Source: CBDCRK01 sp965220955
Lineage (GTDB): Bacteria; Desulfobacterota; Binatia; Bin18; CBDCRK01
NCBI GenBank assembly: GCA_965220955.1
Contig: CBDCRK010000037.1
Coordinates: forward strand, 186,001-250,000
Length of the DNA: 64,000 bases
Reading direction: 5' to 3'
A program made the translations under genes and the position numbers. Below the pieces are notes generated by a model that searched no databases, was not told where the DNA came from, and saw nothing but the letters and a program-made list of their open reading frames with translations. Shown piece by piece: positions 9,015-18,150 of this stretch; position 1 is the stretch's first letter; the number at the start of each line of letters is the position of its first letter.

Positions 9015-12000
9015 CTACTTTATCACTACAGTGAAGCCTTCCCGAATCTGAGCCTTGATCTCATCTCCGATCGACTGCAGCGCCTGATCAACTTCTTGTT
9101 CCGTGGCGAAGCGCCGGCCGAGGAGACTCGTCGGTCGCCACTCGCACACCTTTTCGTCCGGAAGGGGAGGCGGTGCGGTGAGCTGGCGGAGCTCAGCCTC
9201 GATTTGCATGCGGTAAGCGGGCAAGGCCACCAGGGCTTGATCCAAGGCGGTCAAGCTGCGTCGGCTGGCGGAGTCGAGCAGGCTCTGGACCGTGGACAGA
9301 CTCATGGCCGGGTAGTGGCAGACACGGCCCGACGCGAAAACCTTACTCACTACGTCGTCACGATGGTTGGCGGGCGCTTCGAGATAGGCGATAGTGGCCT
9401 TGATCTCGGTGAGGGTACGCTCGGCCTCTGAACGCACTTGCTCGTAGGCTTCCTGGTACACGTCTCGGTAGACAGCGAACGCTTGCTCAAAGGCAGCACA
9501 GTAGTCGGACCACCGAGGAATCACTGCCTTATCGGCGATGATGGCTGCCATGTCTTTGCGCGCCTGAGTCAACGAGGCGGCCTTGGCACGCGCGTCGGGT
9601 GGCGGATGATTCTCGGTAAGCTCCACAAGGCGCTGCGACGCCTCGAAGTCCTTATGGCGGTTTGCATCGAGGAAGTTGCGCAGGGCCGTGAGCCCTTCGT
9701 ATAGGGCTTTCCACTGCTTTTCCGCTGCCAGAAATGCGACTACTGCGGCCGTCGGGTCTTTGGCAGTCGTAGGCTCAGTCAGGGCGCCTTCGGCACCGAG
9801 GATGGCCTCGGGAATAGGGAGGCCTTGTTGATGGCGGACTTTAGCGTCTTCGAGGCCTGACTTGAGGCGAGATCCTAACTCCCGGACTGCAGACGCTATG
9901 GCGTTGCCCGACTCAGGCGTTCCACTCACGCCCATGGTGATGAGCGCCTTGCTTGCTTGCTTGATCCGTTCGACCGTCAGGCTAGTCTCGGCCACGCGGA
10001 CGGTCACCTTCTTGAACGCTGAGATCTTGGAGAAGAGATCGTCGGCACCGTTATAGTCGTAGAGTGGTGATGGCCCTGTGCTCGTTTGGCGCTCAAGGTA
10101 GACGGCACCAGCACGGAAGCAAGCAGCAAGAACCAGCCGCACAAGCTCATCGGGCCAGCCAAAGGGTGGGCGCGCAAAACCCTTAAAGCCTTTTCGGTCC
10201 TTTGCGTCGAGGAGCACTCCACCGATCGGCTCCTCGCCTTCGTCTCCGAGATCACGGATGACCTCGATCACCTGCGAAACGAGAGCCGACTCCCGCTGTA
10301 GGCTGCCTTGAGTGTCGAACAGATCGAGCTCAGGTGCCACCTTATGCAACACTGTGGTAGCTGGGTTGAGGAAGGCCTTGATCTGTTTTGCAAAGTCGAA
10401 GCTTCGGTCTGCGACGGCAAAGCGAGGGTAGACGTTCGGAATGATCGTGGACAGGGCCAAGCGAATAGGTTCCTTAAGATCTGACATTGCCTCCAGTTCT
10501 ACCTCCTGCCCGCCGTAGAAGATTGTGCCGTTCAAAAAAGCCTGTTCGAGGTCGCGCACAAGAGCTCCCCTGAGCTCGTCACGCTCCTTTCGTTTCTCAG
10601 AGAGCGCATCCTGGGTATCAGCCGAAGAGTCTTCGGTGAAACGCTTGTCGCCAGTCACTTTCACAAGTGCTTCGAAGCGCTTGAACCGAGCCTCCAGATC
10701 TTCGGTGGCACCGGCTACCCACCAGACAACCTTACCCTTTGCACCTCCAGCCTGGTTCTGACGACGAATCTCTTCGACCTCTTGCTTGCGGCCCGAGGCA
10801 AGCGGGCTAATGAACCGGCCCTCGAGCTCTGGCCCGCCGTCGACGGACTCGCCATCAAGGCTAACGCCAAACGCAAACGGCACCTTAGTAGCGCCATACG
10901 CAACGGAAAAGTTTGCAAGCTTCCTCCTGGTGATGAGGTCGTCTTTGCACATCTGCTGGGATGTGCGACGCACGGCAGCAACACTGATGCTCTTAGGACC
11001 ACTGGGGCGAACCATCTCCTGAATGGCTTGCTCGATGGTACGTTCGCGCTCATTGAGGAACTTCCACTCTCCAGTAGCCTCATCACGTGCGACGTAGCCA
11101 GCCTCTTGAAGCGCCGCAAGGGTTGTCTCGACCTTCTCGCGAAGCGGCGGAATCTCGGCGGCCAGGTCACGAACGAGAAGCTTGGTGAGGGTCTCTGGGA
11201 CTCGCGGCACCCAGGTCACCCGTTGCAACAGCCATAGCACTTTCAGCACGCGGGTCGGTTCGATGGCGGTTGCGGGCACGCGCTCATCGGTTTCGTAGAT
11301 CGCACGCACCCCGGAGGCGCCGAGGTATTCCTGAGAGAGGAGATCGTTTTCCACCGCGTCGAAGATCTGGTCGAAGCTGACCACAACTCCGACTTCTTCG
11401 TCAGCGAGATCCTGTAAAGCCTCTATTACGACCGCGATCATAGATCGCACACCGCCTGAAATGCGAAAGCCGGACAATGCCTCGAAAATGTCCTGGGCAA
11501 GGCGGATCTGATGCGGCAAGAACGGATAGCAGTCAATGAAACTCCGCTCAGTGATCGTGCCGAGGTAACGGCTGGCCTTGATATCCGCGAGCTCAGCAAC
11601 GTGTCCCTCGTACTTCTGATAGAGCGTGTATAACCTTCCTTCTTCCGAGGGGTGCTTCTTGAGGATCCGTTCCGAGACAACTTTGTTAATCTCGTCGGAG
11701 ATGAGGTGAGGCTTCAACTCGAAGCGGGCGTTTAAGCGACCGACGAGCGCGGGCTGAAAGTTGGTGCGATCGACAACCCTTTCGAGATCCTGCTGGCTCG
11801 TGACGATGAGCCAAATCTTGCCTTTCCCCTTATTGCCGATCATTTCGGCTAGGCTGTTAAACTCGCTGATTCGTTCGTTAGAGTCACCAATGAAGGTTCC
11901 CATCTCGTCGATGACGAAGACGAGGTGTTGCACCTTGCCACCCGTTAGCTTTTGCGCATCGACCCATGCCACAATTTCATCGGCGATTCCCTCGGCAGTG

Positions 12001-12746
12001 ATTTTCTCATGGCGGAACATGTCCGTTAGGGCGTTCTTGGCCGTCTTCTCATCGGGATACTCGCCTGAGTCGACCCGCGGCAGGATCTGGGCGAGGCGAC
12101 GACGCACGGTCATCAGGTCGTCACGCCCCTCCACACTCTGCCACGGGACACCGAACGCTTGTTCGTAAGCCTCTGTAAGCTGGTCAAGAAGACCACGCTG
12201 TTGAAGACGCCGTTCAATGCGAGCGACGACAAAGTTCTCGGCCAGCCCAATGTGTCGATAGAACTCCGAGAGCAAGATTTCACCAACCGAGTTTGGGTTG
12301 TTGAGAGACTGTCGGCTTCTGATCTCAAAAGCGATAGTGCGGATTCCAGTATTGAGCTTGATCTCCCCGAGGCGTAGCCGGATGTCCTTGCCCCGCGGGC
12401 TGTCCGACACGTGTTTCACAAAGGCATCGATGCACTGCTCGTCTAACCCAGCGCCCAGCGCGTCGTTCTGGAGCAGGTAGCCCAGGACCTTAGCGAAGTG
12501 CGACTTGCCGGACCCAAAGAAACCCGAGACCCAAATGCCCATCGCGTCGCGCGTCGCACCGCCGCGCCGTAAGGTTTCGCTCACATGGGTAAAAGTGTCA
12601 AAAATGCGCTTAAGCTCGTCTTCGATCTTGTCGGTAACGACGTATTCGCGAATCTCCGTAGCCAAGGCCAAGCGGTCAAAAACCTTGACAACGCCTTCAA
12701 CCCTTATGCCAATATCTCGCTTGATCAGGTCGCGTACAATGGTCAT
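9015..12746 (-). CDS. brxC: BREX P-loop ATPase BrxC
   Basis: This large ATPase of 1243 residues has the BrxC Walker A motif GFFGSGKSHF near residue 77 and a Walker B segment VFVIDEMG near residue 277, followed by the long helical regions usual for the family. BrxC is conserved in type I BREX systems, and is related to PglY of other BREX types. I chose ATG at 12746 (MTIVRDLI), which has AGGGGGA about 9 nt upstream; an ATG at 12809 in the same frame would overlap brxB and add an atypical N-terminus. The gene lies between brxB and pglX as expected. It looks intact. Its mechanism in defence is not settled, so only ATP binding can be stated with confidence. Confidence 0.93.
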   Translation of the reverse strand: MTIVRDLIKRDIGIRVEGVVKVFDRLALATEIREYVVTDKIEDELKRIFDTFTHVSETLRRGGATRDAMGIWVSGFFGSGKSHFAKVLGYLLQNDALGAGLDEQCIDAFVKHVSDSPRGKDIRLRLGEIKLNTGIRTIAFEIRSRQSLNNPNSVGEILLSEFYRHIGLAENFVVARIERRLQQRGLLDQLTEAYEQAFGVPWQSVEGRDDLMTVRRRLAQILPRVDSGEYPDEKTAKNALTDMFRHEKITAEGIADEIVAWVDAQKLTGGKVQHLVFVIDEMGTFIGDSNERISEFNSLAEMIGNKGKGKIWLIVTSQQDLERVVDRTNFQPALVGRLNARFELKPHLISDEINKVVSERILKKHPSEEGRLYTLYQKYEGHVAELADIKASRYLGTITERSFIDCYPFLPHQIRLAQDIFEALSGFRISGGVRSMIAVVIEALQDLADEEVGVVVSFDQIFDAVENDLLSQEYLGASGVRAIYETDERVPATAIEPTRVLKVLWLLQRVTWVPRVPETLTKLLVRDLAAEIPPLREKVETTLAALQEAGYVARDEATGEWKFLNERERTIEQAIQEMVRPSGPKSISVAAVRRTSQQMCKDDLITRRKLANFSVAYGATKVPFAFGVSLDGESVDGGPELEGRFISPLASGRKQEVEEIRRQNQAGGAKGKVVWWVAGATEDLEARFKRFEALVKVTGDKRFTEDSSADTQDALSEKRKERDELRGALVRDLEQAFLNGTIFYGGQEVELEAMSDLKEPIRLALSTIIPNVYPRFAVADRSFDFAKQIKAFLNPATTVLHKVAPELDLFDTQGSLQRESALVSQVIEVIRDLGDEGEEPIGGVLLDAKDRKGFKGFARPPFGWPDELVRLVLAACFRAGAVYLERQTSTGPSPLYDYNGADDLFSKISAFKKVTVRVAETSLTVERIKQASKALITMGVSGTPESGNAIASAVRELGSRLKSGLEDAKVRHQQGLPIPEAILGAEGALTEPTTAKDPTAAVVAFLAAEKQWKALYEGLTALRNFLDANRHKDFEASQRLVELTENHPPPDARAKAASLTQARKDMAAIIADKAVIPRWSDYCAAFEQAFAVYRDVYQEAYEQVRSEAERTLTEIKATIAYLEAPANHRDDVVSKVFASGRVCHYPAMSLSTVQSLLDSASRRSLTALDQALVALPAYRMQIEAELRQLTAPPPLPDEKVCEWRPTSLLGRRFATEQEVDQALQSIGDEIKAQIREGFTVVIK

Positions 12747-12783
12747 TGAGTCGTTCCCCCTGGTCGTTCTGTGAGCCCCATCG

Positions 12784-13323
12784 TCATCGCCAAAAGAGCT
12801 TGACGGCAAGGTAGTTTCCGCCGTCAGGTTGGTTCATGAAGTGCAACTTGCCTCCACGCTCTTCGCCAGGGAATGCAAGCACGATGCGGCTTCCTAGTTC
12901 GCGCAATCCGCGGAGGACCTCGCCGAAGCGCACGAGGGGATAGAGCGCAACGGTGGCATAGACGAGGATGTTGGCACCTGGTATTTCCGCGGCCATATCG
13001 GCCAAGCGCGCTTGCAGCGAGGATTCCACTCGCTTTGAGAGACCCTGTAGCATCCAATGGTAGTCGTCGAACTCGTCCTCTTGGAGAGCCTCGACAGCGT
13101 CCTCGTTCAGTCCTTCAAAGCTGAAGCCGGTGAGATCGAGCAGCCGGTAGGGAATGCCTTGTGCTTCGAGGATGGGAACGAAAGCGTCGAGGAGTTGCTC
13201 GCGAAAGTCGAATTCCTTCTCGGGCGGGTAGATGAGCAGAACAGAGCTGTCTGTCCTGACGCCGCGATCAGGCTGCAAAGGTTCTTCGACGAGATCAAGG
13301 AGGGCCGAGAATATGGTCTCCAT
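12784..13323 (-). CDS. brxB: BREX protein BrxB (DUF1788 family)
   Basis: This 179-residue protein matches BrxB/DUF1788 in length, position and sequence character, including the conserved IYPPEKEFDFREQL region near the N-terminus and the C-terminal ALYPLVRFGEVLRGL and FPGEERGGKLHFM segments. BrxB is a small structural or accessory component of type I BREX without a known catalytic function. Its ATG overlaps the brxA stop as TGATG, and brxC starts 37 nt downstream of its stop, consistent with one transcript. No membrane segment or signal peptide is visible. It appears complete. Confidence 0.92.
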   Translation of the reverse strand: METIFSALLDLVEEPLQPDRGVRTDSSVLLIYPPEKEFDFREQLLDAFVPILEAQGIPYRLLDLTGFSFEGLNEDAVEALQEDEFDDYHWMLQGLSKRVESSLQARLADMAAEIPGANILVYATVALYPLVRFGEVLRGLRELGSRIVLAFPGEERGGKLHFMNQPDGGNYLAVKLFWR

Positions 13324-14129
13324 CAGGCCGCCTCCGCAATATCGAGTTCAACAATGTCACCTTGTATTCGAAACCGCAGAGCCCCAAAACGATTGAGTTC
13401 ACCCAACGCATCAACGACCTCGAGGCCATCGAGCGCAAGCAGGCGAAAGATAGGGGCTCGGACCATCTCGAGTGTAGTGGTGCTCGCGAGGCGCAGGGCA
13501 CGAACCAGGAGGCGCACCGGTGCACCATAAAGCGCTGGACGGACCGTTACCTTCCGAACAGTCCCCTTGGCTAGGCCGAAGTCGCGAACGCTGGCACAGT
13601 ACTTCTGAGCGACAGCAAGACACGTCTGCTCTGACCAGCCAGCAACCTCGGGATGATTCATAACCGATCGGCTGATAAAAGCCAAAACATCGGCGACGCG
13701 AAGCTCGGCTGGCGCGCGGCGTAACAGTGGAAAGAGCCATTCAAGGCCGAGGTCTGTAACGAGGCGATCGTTCAAGGCAAACAGCACGTACGCGGTAAGT
13801 CCGCGCTCGGGCTCTGAAGTGCAGCGCCGCCACTCGTCCCAAAACGCCAGAAACAGCGGGTGTGCCGAATCGAGGAGATAGCGAGTTTTCAACTCTTTCC
13901 AGAGCTTGCTGCGTGCAGAGGCGGAACCACGCGCTAGGCAGTTTCTCTCAATGACGAGAGACTTGTAATCGCCTGAGGAGAGGGCTTCTTTCTGCTCCTC
14001 CAGCAAAAGATGAAACTCTGTATAGAGGGCTGAGCGTGCAGAAAGACGTGAGTAGTAGGGCACACGCGGATCGAGTGCAGGCACAAACGGCTCTTCAGTA
14101 CAGTTCTCCTTGTACGATGCCTGAACCAT
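13323..14129 (-). CDS. brxA: BREX protein BrxA (DUF1819 family)
   Basis: This 268-residue protein has the size and position of BrxA/DUF1819, the first structural gene of type I BREX. Recognisable family features include YYSRLSARSALYTEFHLLL near the N-terminus and a helical core ending in a small winged-helix-like C-terminal part. BrxA family members are small helical proteins reported to bind DNA. It is preceded by the HTH gene with only 3 nt between stop and start, and it overlaps brxB by one base. The predicted protein looks complete. Assignment rests on both sequence character and the canonical gene order A-B-C-X-Z-L. Confidence 0.9.
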   Translation of the reverse strand: MVQASYKENCTEEPFVPALDPRVPYYSRLSARSALYTEFHLLLEEQKEALSSGDYKSLVIERNCLARGSASARSKLWKELKTRYLLDSAHPLFLAFWDEWRRCTSEPERGLTAYVLFALNDRLVTDLGLEWLFPLLRRAPAELRVADVLAFISRSVMNHPEVAGWSEQTCLAVAQKYCASVRDFGLAKGTVRKVTVRPALYGAPVRLLVRALRLASTTTLEMVRAPIFRLLALDGLEVVDALGELNRFGALRFRIQGDIVELDIAEAA

Positions 14130-14132
14130 AAT

Positions 14133-14342
14133 CTACTCCTCGGTCTCCTTTGCATCGCCATTCTGCCCATCAGAGGCCTCCCCAGACTTGACCCAGGAGT
14201 CTATCTCGTCCCGCTTGAACTTCCACAGGCGACCGAGCCGGTGTGCAGGCATCCCTTTGGAGTTGATCCAGGTATGGACAGTGTCCTTACTGACGCCGAG
14301 GTATCCGACGATCTCCTCAACGGAGAGCCAGCGATCGTCCAT
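14133..14342 (-). CDS. Excisionase/MerR-type HTH DNA-binding protein heading the BREX operon
   Basis: This small protein of 69 residues (ATG at 14342, MDDRWLSVEEI) has a helix-turn-helix of the excisionase or HTH_17 family: WLSVEEIVGYLGVSKDTVHTW followed by the usual hydrophobic LGRLWKFKRDEIDSWV wing. The C-terminal tail is short and acidic. An in-frame ATG at 14372 would add 10 residues without improving the match. It is the first gene of the operon, with brxA starting 3 nt after its stop, so it is most simply a BREX-linked regulator. The phased TGGGT boxes at 14396-14461 are candidate binding sites. A role as a recombination directionality factor is less likely because no integrase gene lies next to it. 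Confidence 0.8.
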   Translation of the reverse strand: MDDRWLSVEEIVGYLGVSKDTVHTWINSKGMPAHRLGRLWKFKRDEIDSWVKSGEASDGQNGDAKETEE

Positions 14343-14395
14343 GTGACTATCCTCAGACCAGCACTCACACAACTGTGGTTAGAAATCAGAAGAAT

Positions 14396-14461
14396 ATGGG
14401 TATCACGGGATGCAATTGGGTACAATAGGTTTAAGTTGGGTCTCGTTGGGTGAGGATGGGC
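14396..14461 (-). promoter_or_regulatory. Helically phased TTGGGT-like boxes upstream of the BREX operon
   Basis: On the plus strand, boxes of the form (A/T)TGGGT or a close variant start at 14396, 14416, 14426, 14436, 14446 and 14456, exactly one helical turn apart, with a weaker GGG at 14407-14409 filling the one gap. The array starts 53 bp upstream of the ATG of the first operon gene, on the promoter side. Such a layout suits cooperative binding of a small HTH protein along one face of DNA. The spacing and sequence are seen directly; operator function is inferred. Confidence 0.5.
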
Positions 14462-14523
14462 CAACGTCAGGGCACATTCGCTAGGAAATAGGTTTGTCAA
14501 ACGGGAAACGCCACCGTCCCAGT

Positions 14524-14814
14524 CTACCGCAGGTCATACCCTCCCAGTTCTAAAGCGTGCGCCTTCAACTCGTTTGAAGCCACAACCCCAAGAAGCACTT
14601 GCACCAGCTGGGCAAAGTAGTCATCCTTAAGCACAATCAGGTCAAACCGTTCCTCCACTACTTCGCGAAAATTCAATCCCAGAAGACGGGCGACGCAATC
14701 TGCGGTTATGCCCACCACGTCAACCTGGTTACAAAGAATACGAGTCCCGACCTCCCAGTAGGTCCACACCTCGGTATCACAACCCTTCACTAAAATTCCT
14801 TTCTCGTTGACCAC
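14524..14814 (-). pseudogene. Remnant of a PBP-like (molybdate/tungstate-type) regulator
   Basis: The 96-residue frame ends with VVEERFDLIVLKDDYF and a LLGVVASNELKAHALELGGYDLR tail. This is the hallmark end of the PBP_like substrate-binding domain found in HTH-type regulators near molybdate and tungstate transporters. The N-terminal DNA-binding region and most of the ligand-binding domain are absent, and the 5' end runs up against the divergent tupA gene. It is therefore read as a leftover of a tungstate-responsive regulator. Its location between tupA and the BREX operon is consistent with loss during insertion or rearrangement, but no attachment site was found. Confidence 0.55.
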
Positions 14815-14844
14815 TCAGCTTCCCTATGGTAGCCAGAACCAAGA

Positions 14845-15681
14845 ATGGGGAAAAGAGTTGGTCTGCTTGATCTACGCTGTCTCTGTCTTTATCTCTGTCT
14901 ATCTTTTGGGCTTTCAGTTCCAGCCTTGGCTCAACCGACCGGGCAGATCATCCTGGCTACCACAACCAGCACAGAGAACTCAGGCCTTCTGGAAAAACTC
15001 TTTTCCCCCTTTGAGGAGAAGTTCCAAACCAAAGTAAAAGTGGTGGCGGTCGGCACCGGAGCAGCGCTCAAGCTGGGAGAAAATGGCGATGTCGATGTGG
15101 TGCTGGTGCACAATCACTCCGCCGAGGACGTCTTTGTGGCAGCCGGATATGGTGTGAACCGCCGGAAGGTGATGTATAACGACTTTGTCCTGCTTGGCCC
15201 ACAAGAGGATCCCGCCGGCATTAAGGGGAGAAAAGATGTTCTTATGGCTTTTAGGCTTGTGAGTGAAAAAAAGGCCCTTTTCATCTCCCGTGGGGATGAC
15301 TCCGGCACTCACAAGAAAGAAAAAGCTCTATGGCAGGAGGTTGGGACCATTCCTGCCGGTGAGTGGTACAGGGAAGCCGGGCAAGGCATGGGAGCTGTCC
15401 TGACCATGGCTGGTGAACAAGGAGGATATACGCTTAGCGACCGAGGCACTTATCTTGCCTTTAAGAACAAAGTGCCGCTGAGGGCACTTGTGGAAGGGGA
15501 CAAGCGGCTGCTTAATCCCTATAGCATCATTGCCGTTAACCCGGCGCGCCATCCACAGATTAACTATCTGGGGGCTATACAGCTCATTGGCTGGATAACT
15601 TCTCCGGCTGGACAGAAAATCATTGGCGATTTCACTGTGAAGAAACAACCGCTCTTCGTTCCTACTGCTGTGCCCAACTAA
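14845..15681 (+). CDS. tupA: Tungstate ABC transporter substrate-binding protein
   Basis: This 278-residue protein is a TupA-type periplasmic binding protein. A Sec signal peptide ending in ALA is followed by the family start IILATTTSTENSG, where the TTTS motif contacts the oxyanion, and by SRGDDSGTH in the second lobe. The downstream permease and ATPase genes complete an ABC importer for tungstate, which feeds tungsten or molybdenum cofactor enzymes. Sequence alone cannot fully separate tungstate from molybdate, but TTTS with RGDDSGTH is the TupA pattern rather than ModA. No strong ribosome-binding site precedes the ATG. A 12-nt gap separates it from the permease gene. Confidence 0.88.
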   Translation: MGKRVGLLDLRCLCLYLCLSFGLSVPALAQPTGQIILATTTSTENSGLLEKLFSPFEEKFQTKVKVVAVGTGAALKLGENGDVDVVLVHNHSAEDVFVAAGYGVNRRKVMYNDFVLLGPQEDPAGIKGRKDVLMAFRLVSEKKALFISRGDDSGTHKKEKALWQEVGTIPAGEWYREAGQGMGAVLTMAGEQGGYTLSDRGTYLAFKNKVPLRALVEGDKRLLNPYSIIAVNPARHPQINYLGAIQLIGWITSPAGQKIIGDFTVKKQPLFVPTAVPN

Positions 15682-15693
15682 CCCCAAACCAAC

Positions 15694-16383
15694 ATGGATT
15701 TTTACCTGGAGAGTTCCTTCCACGCCCTGCGTCTGCTGTGGACACTGGATTCCGAGGTCACAGAGATTGCTTTTCGCTCTCTGCGCCTTTCGACTACTGC
15801 CACGTTGCTCGCCGCCTGCATTGGTATCCCAGCCGGAGTAACTATTGCCCTGGCAGATTTCCCGGGGAAAAGAGGAGTGATTACGACTCTGAGCGCGCTT
15901 ATGGGTGTACCTACGGTGGTTGTAGGTCTTTTCTTGTATGGCCTCTTCTCCCGTCGGGGAATGCTGGGAGCCTGGGGGCTGCTGTTTACGCCCACAGCTA
16001 TTGTTATAGCGGAATGGCTTCTTTCCACCCCTATTATCACTCGCCTCACCATTGCCGCAGTACGTGGGGTTGACCCCCGCGTGCAGGCTACAGCACTCAC
16101 CCTGGGAGCCTCACGTATACGAGCCTATATAAAAGTGCTTGGCGAAGCGCGGGGAGCCGTATTTGCTGGTGTGGTTGCTGGGTTTGGCCGGGCCATCAGT
16201 GAGGTTGGGGCGGCCATGATGCTGGGAGGAAATATCCGGGGGGCCACACGCACCCTGACAACGGCCATTACCCTTGAGACCTCCAAGGGAGAGCTGGCCC
16301 TTGCTCTGTCTCTGGGCTTGATTCTTTTGGGAGTTTTTCTTGTGCTCAATTTTCTTTTTCTACGTCTGCAGGAGACCGCATGA
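15694..16383 (+). CDS. tupB: Tungstate ABC transporter permease
   Basis: This 229-residue membrane protein has about five hydrophobic segments and the inner-membrane permease EAA-type loop in the second half (ATALTLGASRIRAYIKVL), which docks the ATPase. Its stop overlaps the start of the ATPase gene as ATGA, indicating coupled translation. It forms the transmembrane channel of the TupABC importer. Length and topology match TupB. It appears complete. Confidence 0.88.
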   Translation: MDFYLESSFHALRLLWTLDSEVTEIAFRSLRLSTTATLLAACIGIPAGVTIALADFPGKRGVITTLSALMGVPTVVVGLFLYGLFSRRGMLGAWGLLFTPTAIVIAEWLLSTPIITRLTIAAVRGVDPRVQATALTLGASRIRAYIKVLGEARGAVFAGVVAGFGRAISEVGAAMMLGGNIRGATRTLTTAITLETSKGELALALSLGLILLGVFLVLNFLFLRLQETA

Positions 16384-17138
16384 TTCATACTCGGGGAGTG
16401 GTCAAAGCCTATGGCGGCCGGGCAGTAGTGAACCGGGCCGACTTTGCTGCCCCATCTGGTCAAATCACTGGCATCATGGGTCCCTCAGGGGCCGGGAAGT
16501 CTACCTTTTTACGTCTCTTAGCAGGTCTAGAGTTGGCAGAGGAAGGAGAGCTTTTTATTGAGGGGAACCAGCTCACACCAGATACGCTGCCCGCCCTGAG
16601 ACGCTACACAACCCTGGTGATGCAACCACCGGTGCTCTTTCGCGGCACTGTGGCAGACAACCTGGCCTATCCCCTACGGGTGCGTGGGGTAAGCCGGCAA
16701 GAGCGTCAAAGCATTATAGAAGAGGCTTTGACCGCTGTAGGGCTTAGCACCTTTGCCCAGGCTAAAGCCCATACCCTTTCTGCCGGAGAAGCGGCCCGGA
16801 TAGCCATCATGCGAGCTTTTCTTGCTTATCCTCGCATCCTGCTTCTGGATGAACCAACCGGAAACCTGGATCCCGCCAACGTAGAACGTATTGAAGACCT
16901 GATACGTCAGCGTCTCCTCCGGGATCACATAACAGTGGTCCTGGTCACTCATAACCTTGCCCAGGCTCGCCGCCTCAGCCAGAATGCGGCCGTTATGCTG
17001 GAGGGTCGGATTGTCGAGCAGGGCCATCCGGACAAGATCTTTTCCTCTCCTTCCATGCCAGAGGTTGCCGCCTATCTGCGCACCGAGCTACTTTTCCCCA
17101 GTACTATGCCCGCCACTCCTTCTGCGGCCTTCTGTTAA
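16380..17138 (+). CDS. tupC: Tungstate ABC transporter ATP-binding protein
   Basis: This 252-residue ABC ATPase has Walker A (GPSGAGKST) near residue 37, an LSAGEAAR signature near residue 137 and Walker B ILLLDEPTGNLDP. The signature has A in place of the usual second G (LSGGE), a tolerated variant. It energises the TupAB importer in the cytoplasm. Translation is coupled to tupB by the ATGA overlap. The last gene of this small operon, it is followed by a 374-bp gap that contains a perfect 29-bp palindrome. Confidence 0.88.
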   Translation: MIHTRGVVKAYGGRAVVNRADFAAPSGQITGIMGPSGAGKSTFLRLLAGLELAEEGELFIEGNQLTPDTLPALRRYTTLVMQPPVLFRGTVADNLAYPLRVRGVSRQERQSIIEEALTAVGLSTFAQAKAHTLSAGEAARIAIMRAFLAYPRILLLDEPTGNLDPANVERIEDLIRQRLLRDHITVVLVTHNLAQARRLSQNAAVMLEGRIVEQGHPDKIFSSPSMPEVAAYLRTELLFPSTMPATPSAAFC

Positions 17139-17512
17139 TGCAATTTGCTTTTCATGAGAGGCAGACAAGCTTTGAGGCGACTGTAGCCTTGGACCTCAGC
17201 ACTGAGGATAGCAGAGTGTAGGGGCGGGTTTGAAACCCGCCCCTACTTATTCCGGTTCTATCCACTCCACACCTTCCTCCATAGTGGCTCTGCACCCAAT
17301 GTAGTTTCAAATGAGTCCACGCGGTTCCATCCCCAGAAACGCACGCCCTACTACCTCAAGCCCCCGCGGAGCAACAGCAACATGAGGAAGGGGGCAAAGC
17401 GTACAACGAACCTATCTCCAGTACGAGCAGCAGCCTTCAGTGATGTATGTCATCAGAGCAAAGGGATATGCTATAAGAGCTTATCTCAGACTTACATTAT
17501 ACGGAGGCGCAT
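17139..17512. other. Intergenic gap between tupC and the PNPOx-like gene
   Basis: This 374-bp stretch holds the 29-bp palindrome at 17218-17246 and no reading frame that I can support. The palindrome may serve as a terminator for tupABC, although no T-run follows it. The rest has no recognisable RNA gene; a ribosome-binding site for the next gene (GGAGG) lies just before 17513. Confidence 0.5.
17218..17246. repeat. Perfect 29-bp palindrome bounded by GTAGGGGCG
   Basis: Two 14-bp perfect arms (GTAGGGGCGGGTTT and its complement) flank a single central base. It is one of four elements in the window bounded by GTAGGGGCG and CGCCCCTAC; the copy at 19072-19100 is identical except for the central base. 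The element is intergenic and could form a strong hairpin. Confidence 0.9.
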
Positions 17513-18118
17513 ATGAAAGTGAGTGGAGTCCTTGCCTGGCATCCCGAGGTGGCAATGAGCAAGGAAGAAATCGACGAGTTTCTCTCAGGCCGCTGGGTCG
17601 CACGCGTAGCAACCATTGGCAAAGACGGCTACCCGCATGTGGCCCCGCTGTGGTACTACTGGGACGGGCAGTGCCTGTACCTATCTTTGACCCGCAACCG
17701 GCAGGGCTGCAAAAACCTGAGGCGGAACCCCCGCTGTTCGGCTGTCATTGACATGGACGACCGCCCGCTCATAGGTATGCGGAGCAACCTGGCCAAGGCC
17801 GTTGTTATTACCGGCGATGCCGAAATGGCCGAGGTGGGCTCAGGGGAAACGGTGCGAATTGAGGCCGGACCATGGAAGGGAGAATACTCTCCTGAAGAAG
17901 CTGTAGCCATGATGGGTAGTCGGTATATTTTATGGGAGCGGGATGGCGCTTTGGGTCTAACTCGGGAGTCGTTGGGAGAAATATTTTCCCGCCCAGAAGC
18001 GCAAAACAGCCAATTTGTCAAAGACAACGAGGGCCGGGTGCTGATCAAGGTTGTTCCCAAGAAGATCCAAGCCTGGGACTTTTCAAAATCTCCTATTGGG
18101 TACGCCAAAGCCGAGTAG
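17513..18118 (+). CDS. Pyridoxamine 5'-phosphate oxidase-fold protein
   Basis: This 201-residue protein has the split-barrel flavin-binding fold of the PNPOx-like family. An N-terminal segment, FLSGRWVARVATIGKDGYPHVAPLWYYWDG, is typical of FMN- or F420-binding members that act on small oxidised substrates. GGAGG lies upstream of the ATG at 17513. Family members include F420-dependent reductases and general stress proteins, and the substrate cannot be read from the sequence. It is transcribed convergently with the Memo-family gene, whose stop lies 33 bp away. Confidence 0.72.
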   Translation: MKVSGVLAWHPEVAMSKEEIDEFLSGRWVARVATIGKDGYPHVAPLWYYWDGQCLYLSLTRNRQGCKNLRRNPRCSAVIDMDDRPLIGMRSNLAKAVVITGDAEMAEVGSGETVRIEAGPWKGEYSPEEAVAMMGSRYILWERDGALGLTRESLGEIFSRPEAQNSQFVKDNEGRVLIKVVPKKIQAWDFSKSPIGYAKAE

Positions 18119-18150
18119 GAGATATCCTGGACAACCACAAGGGCTTGCCC

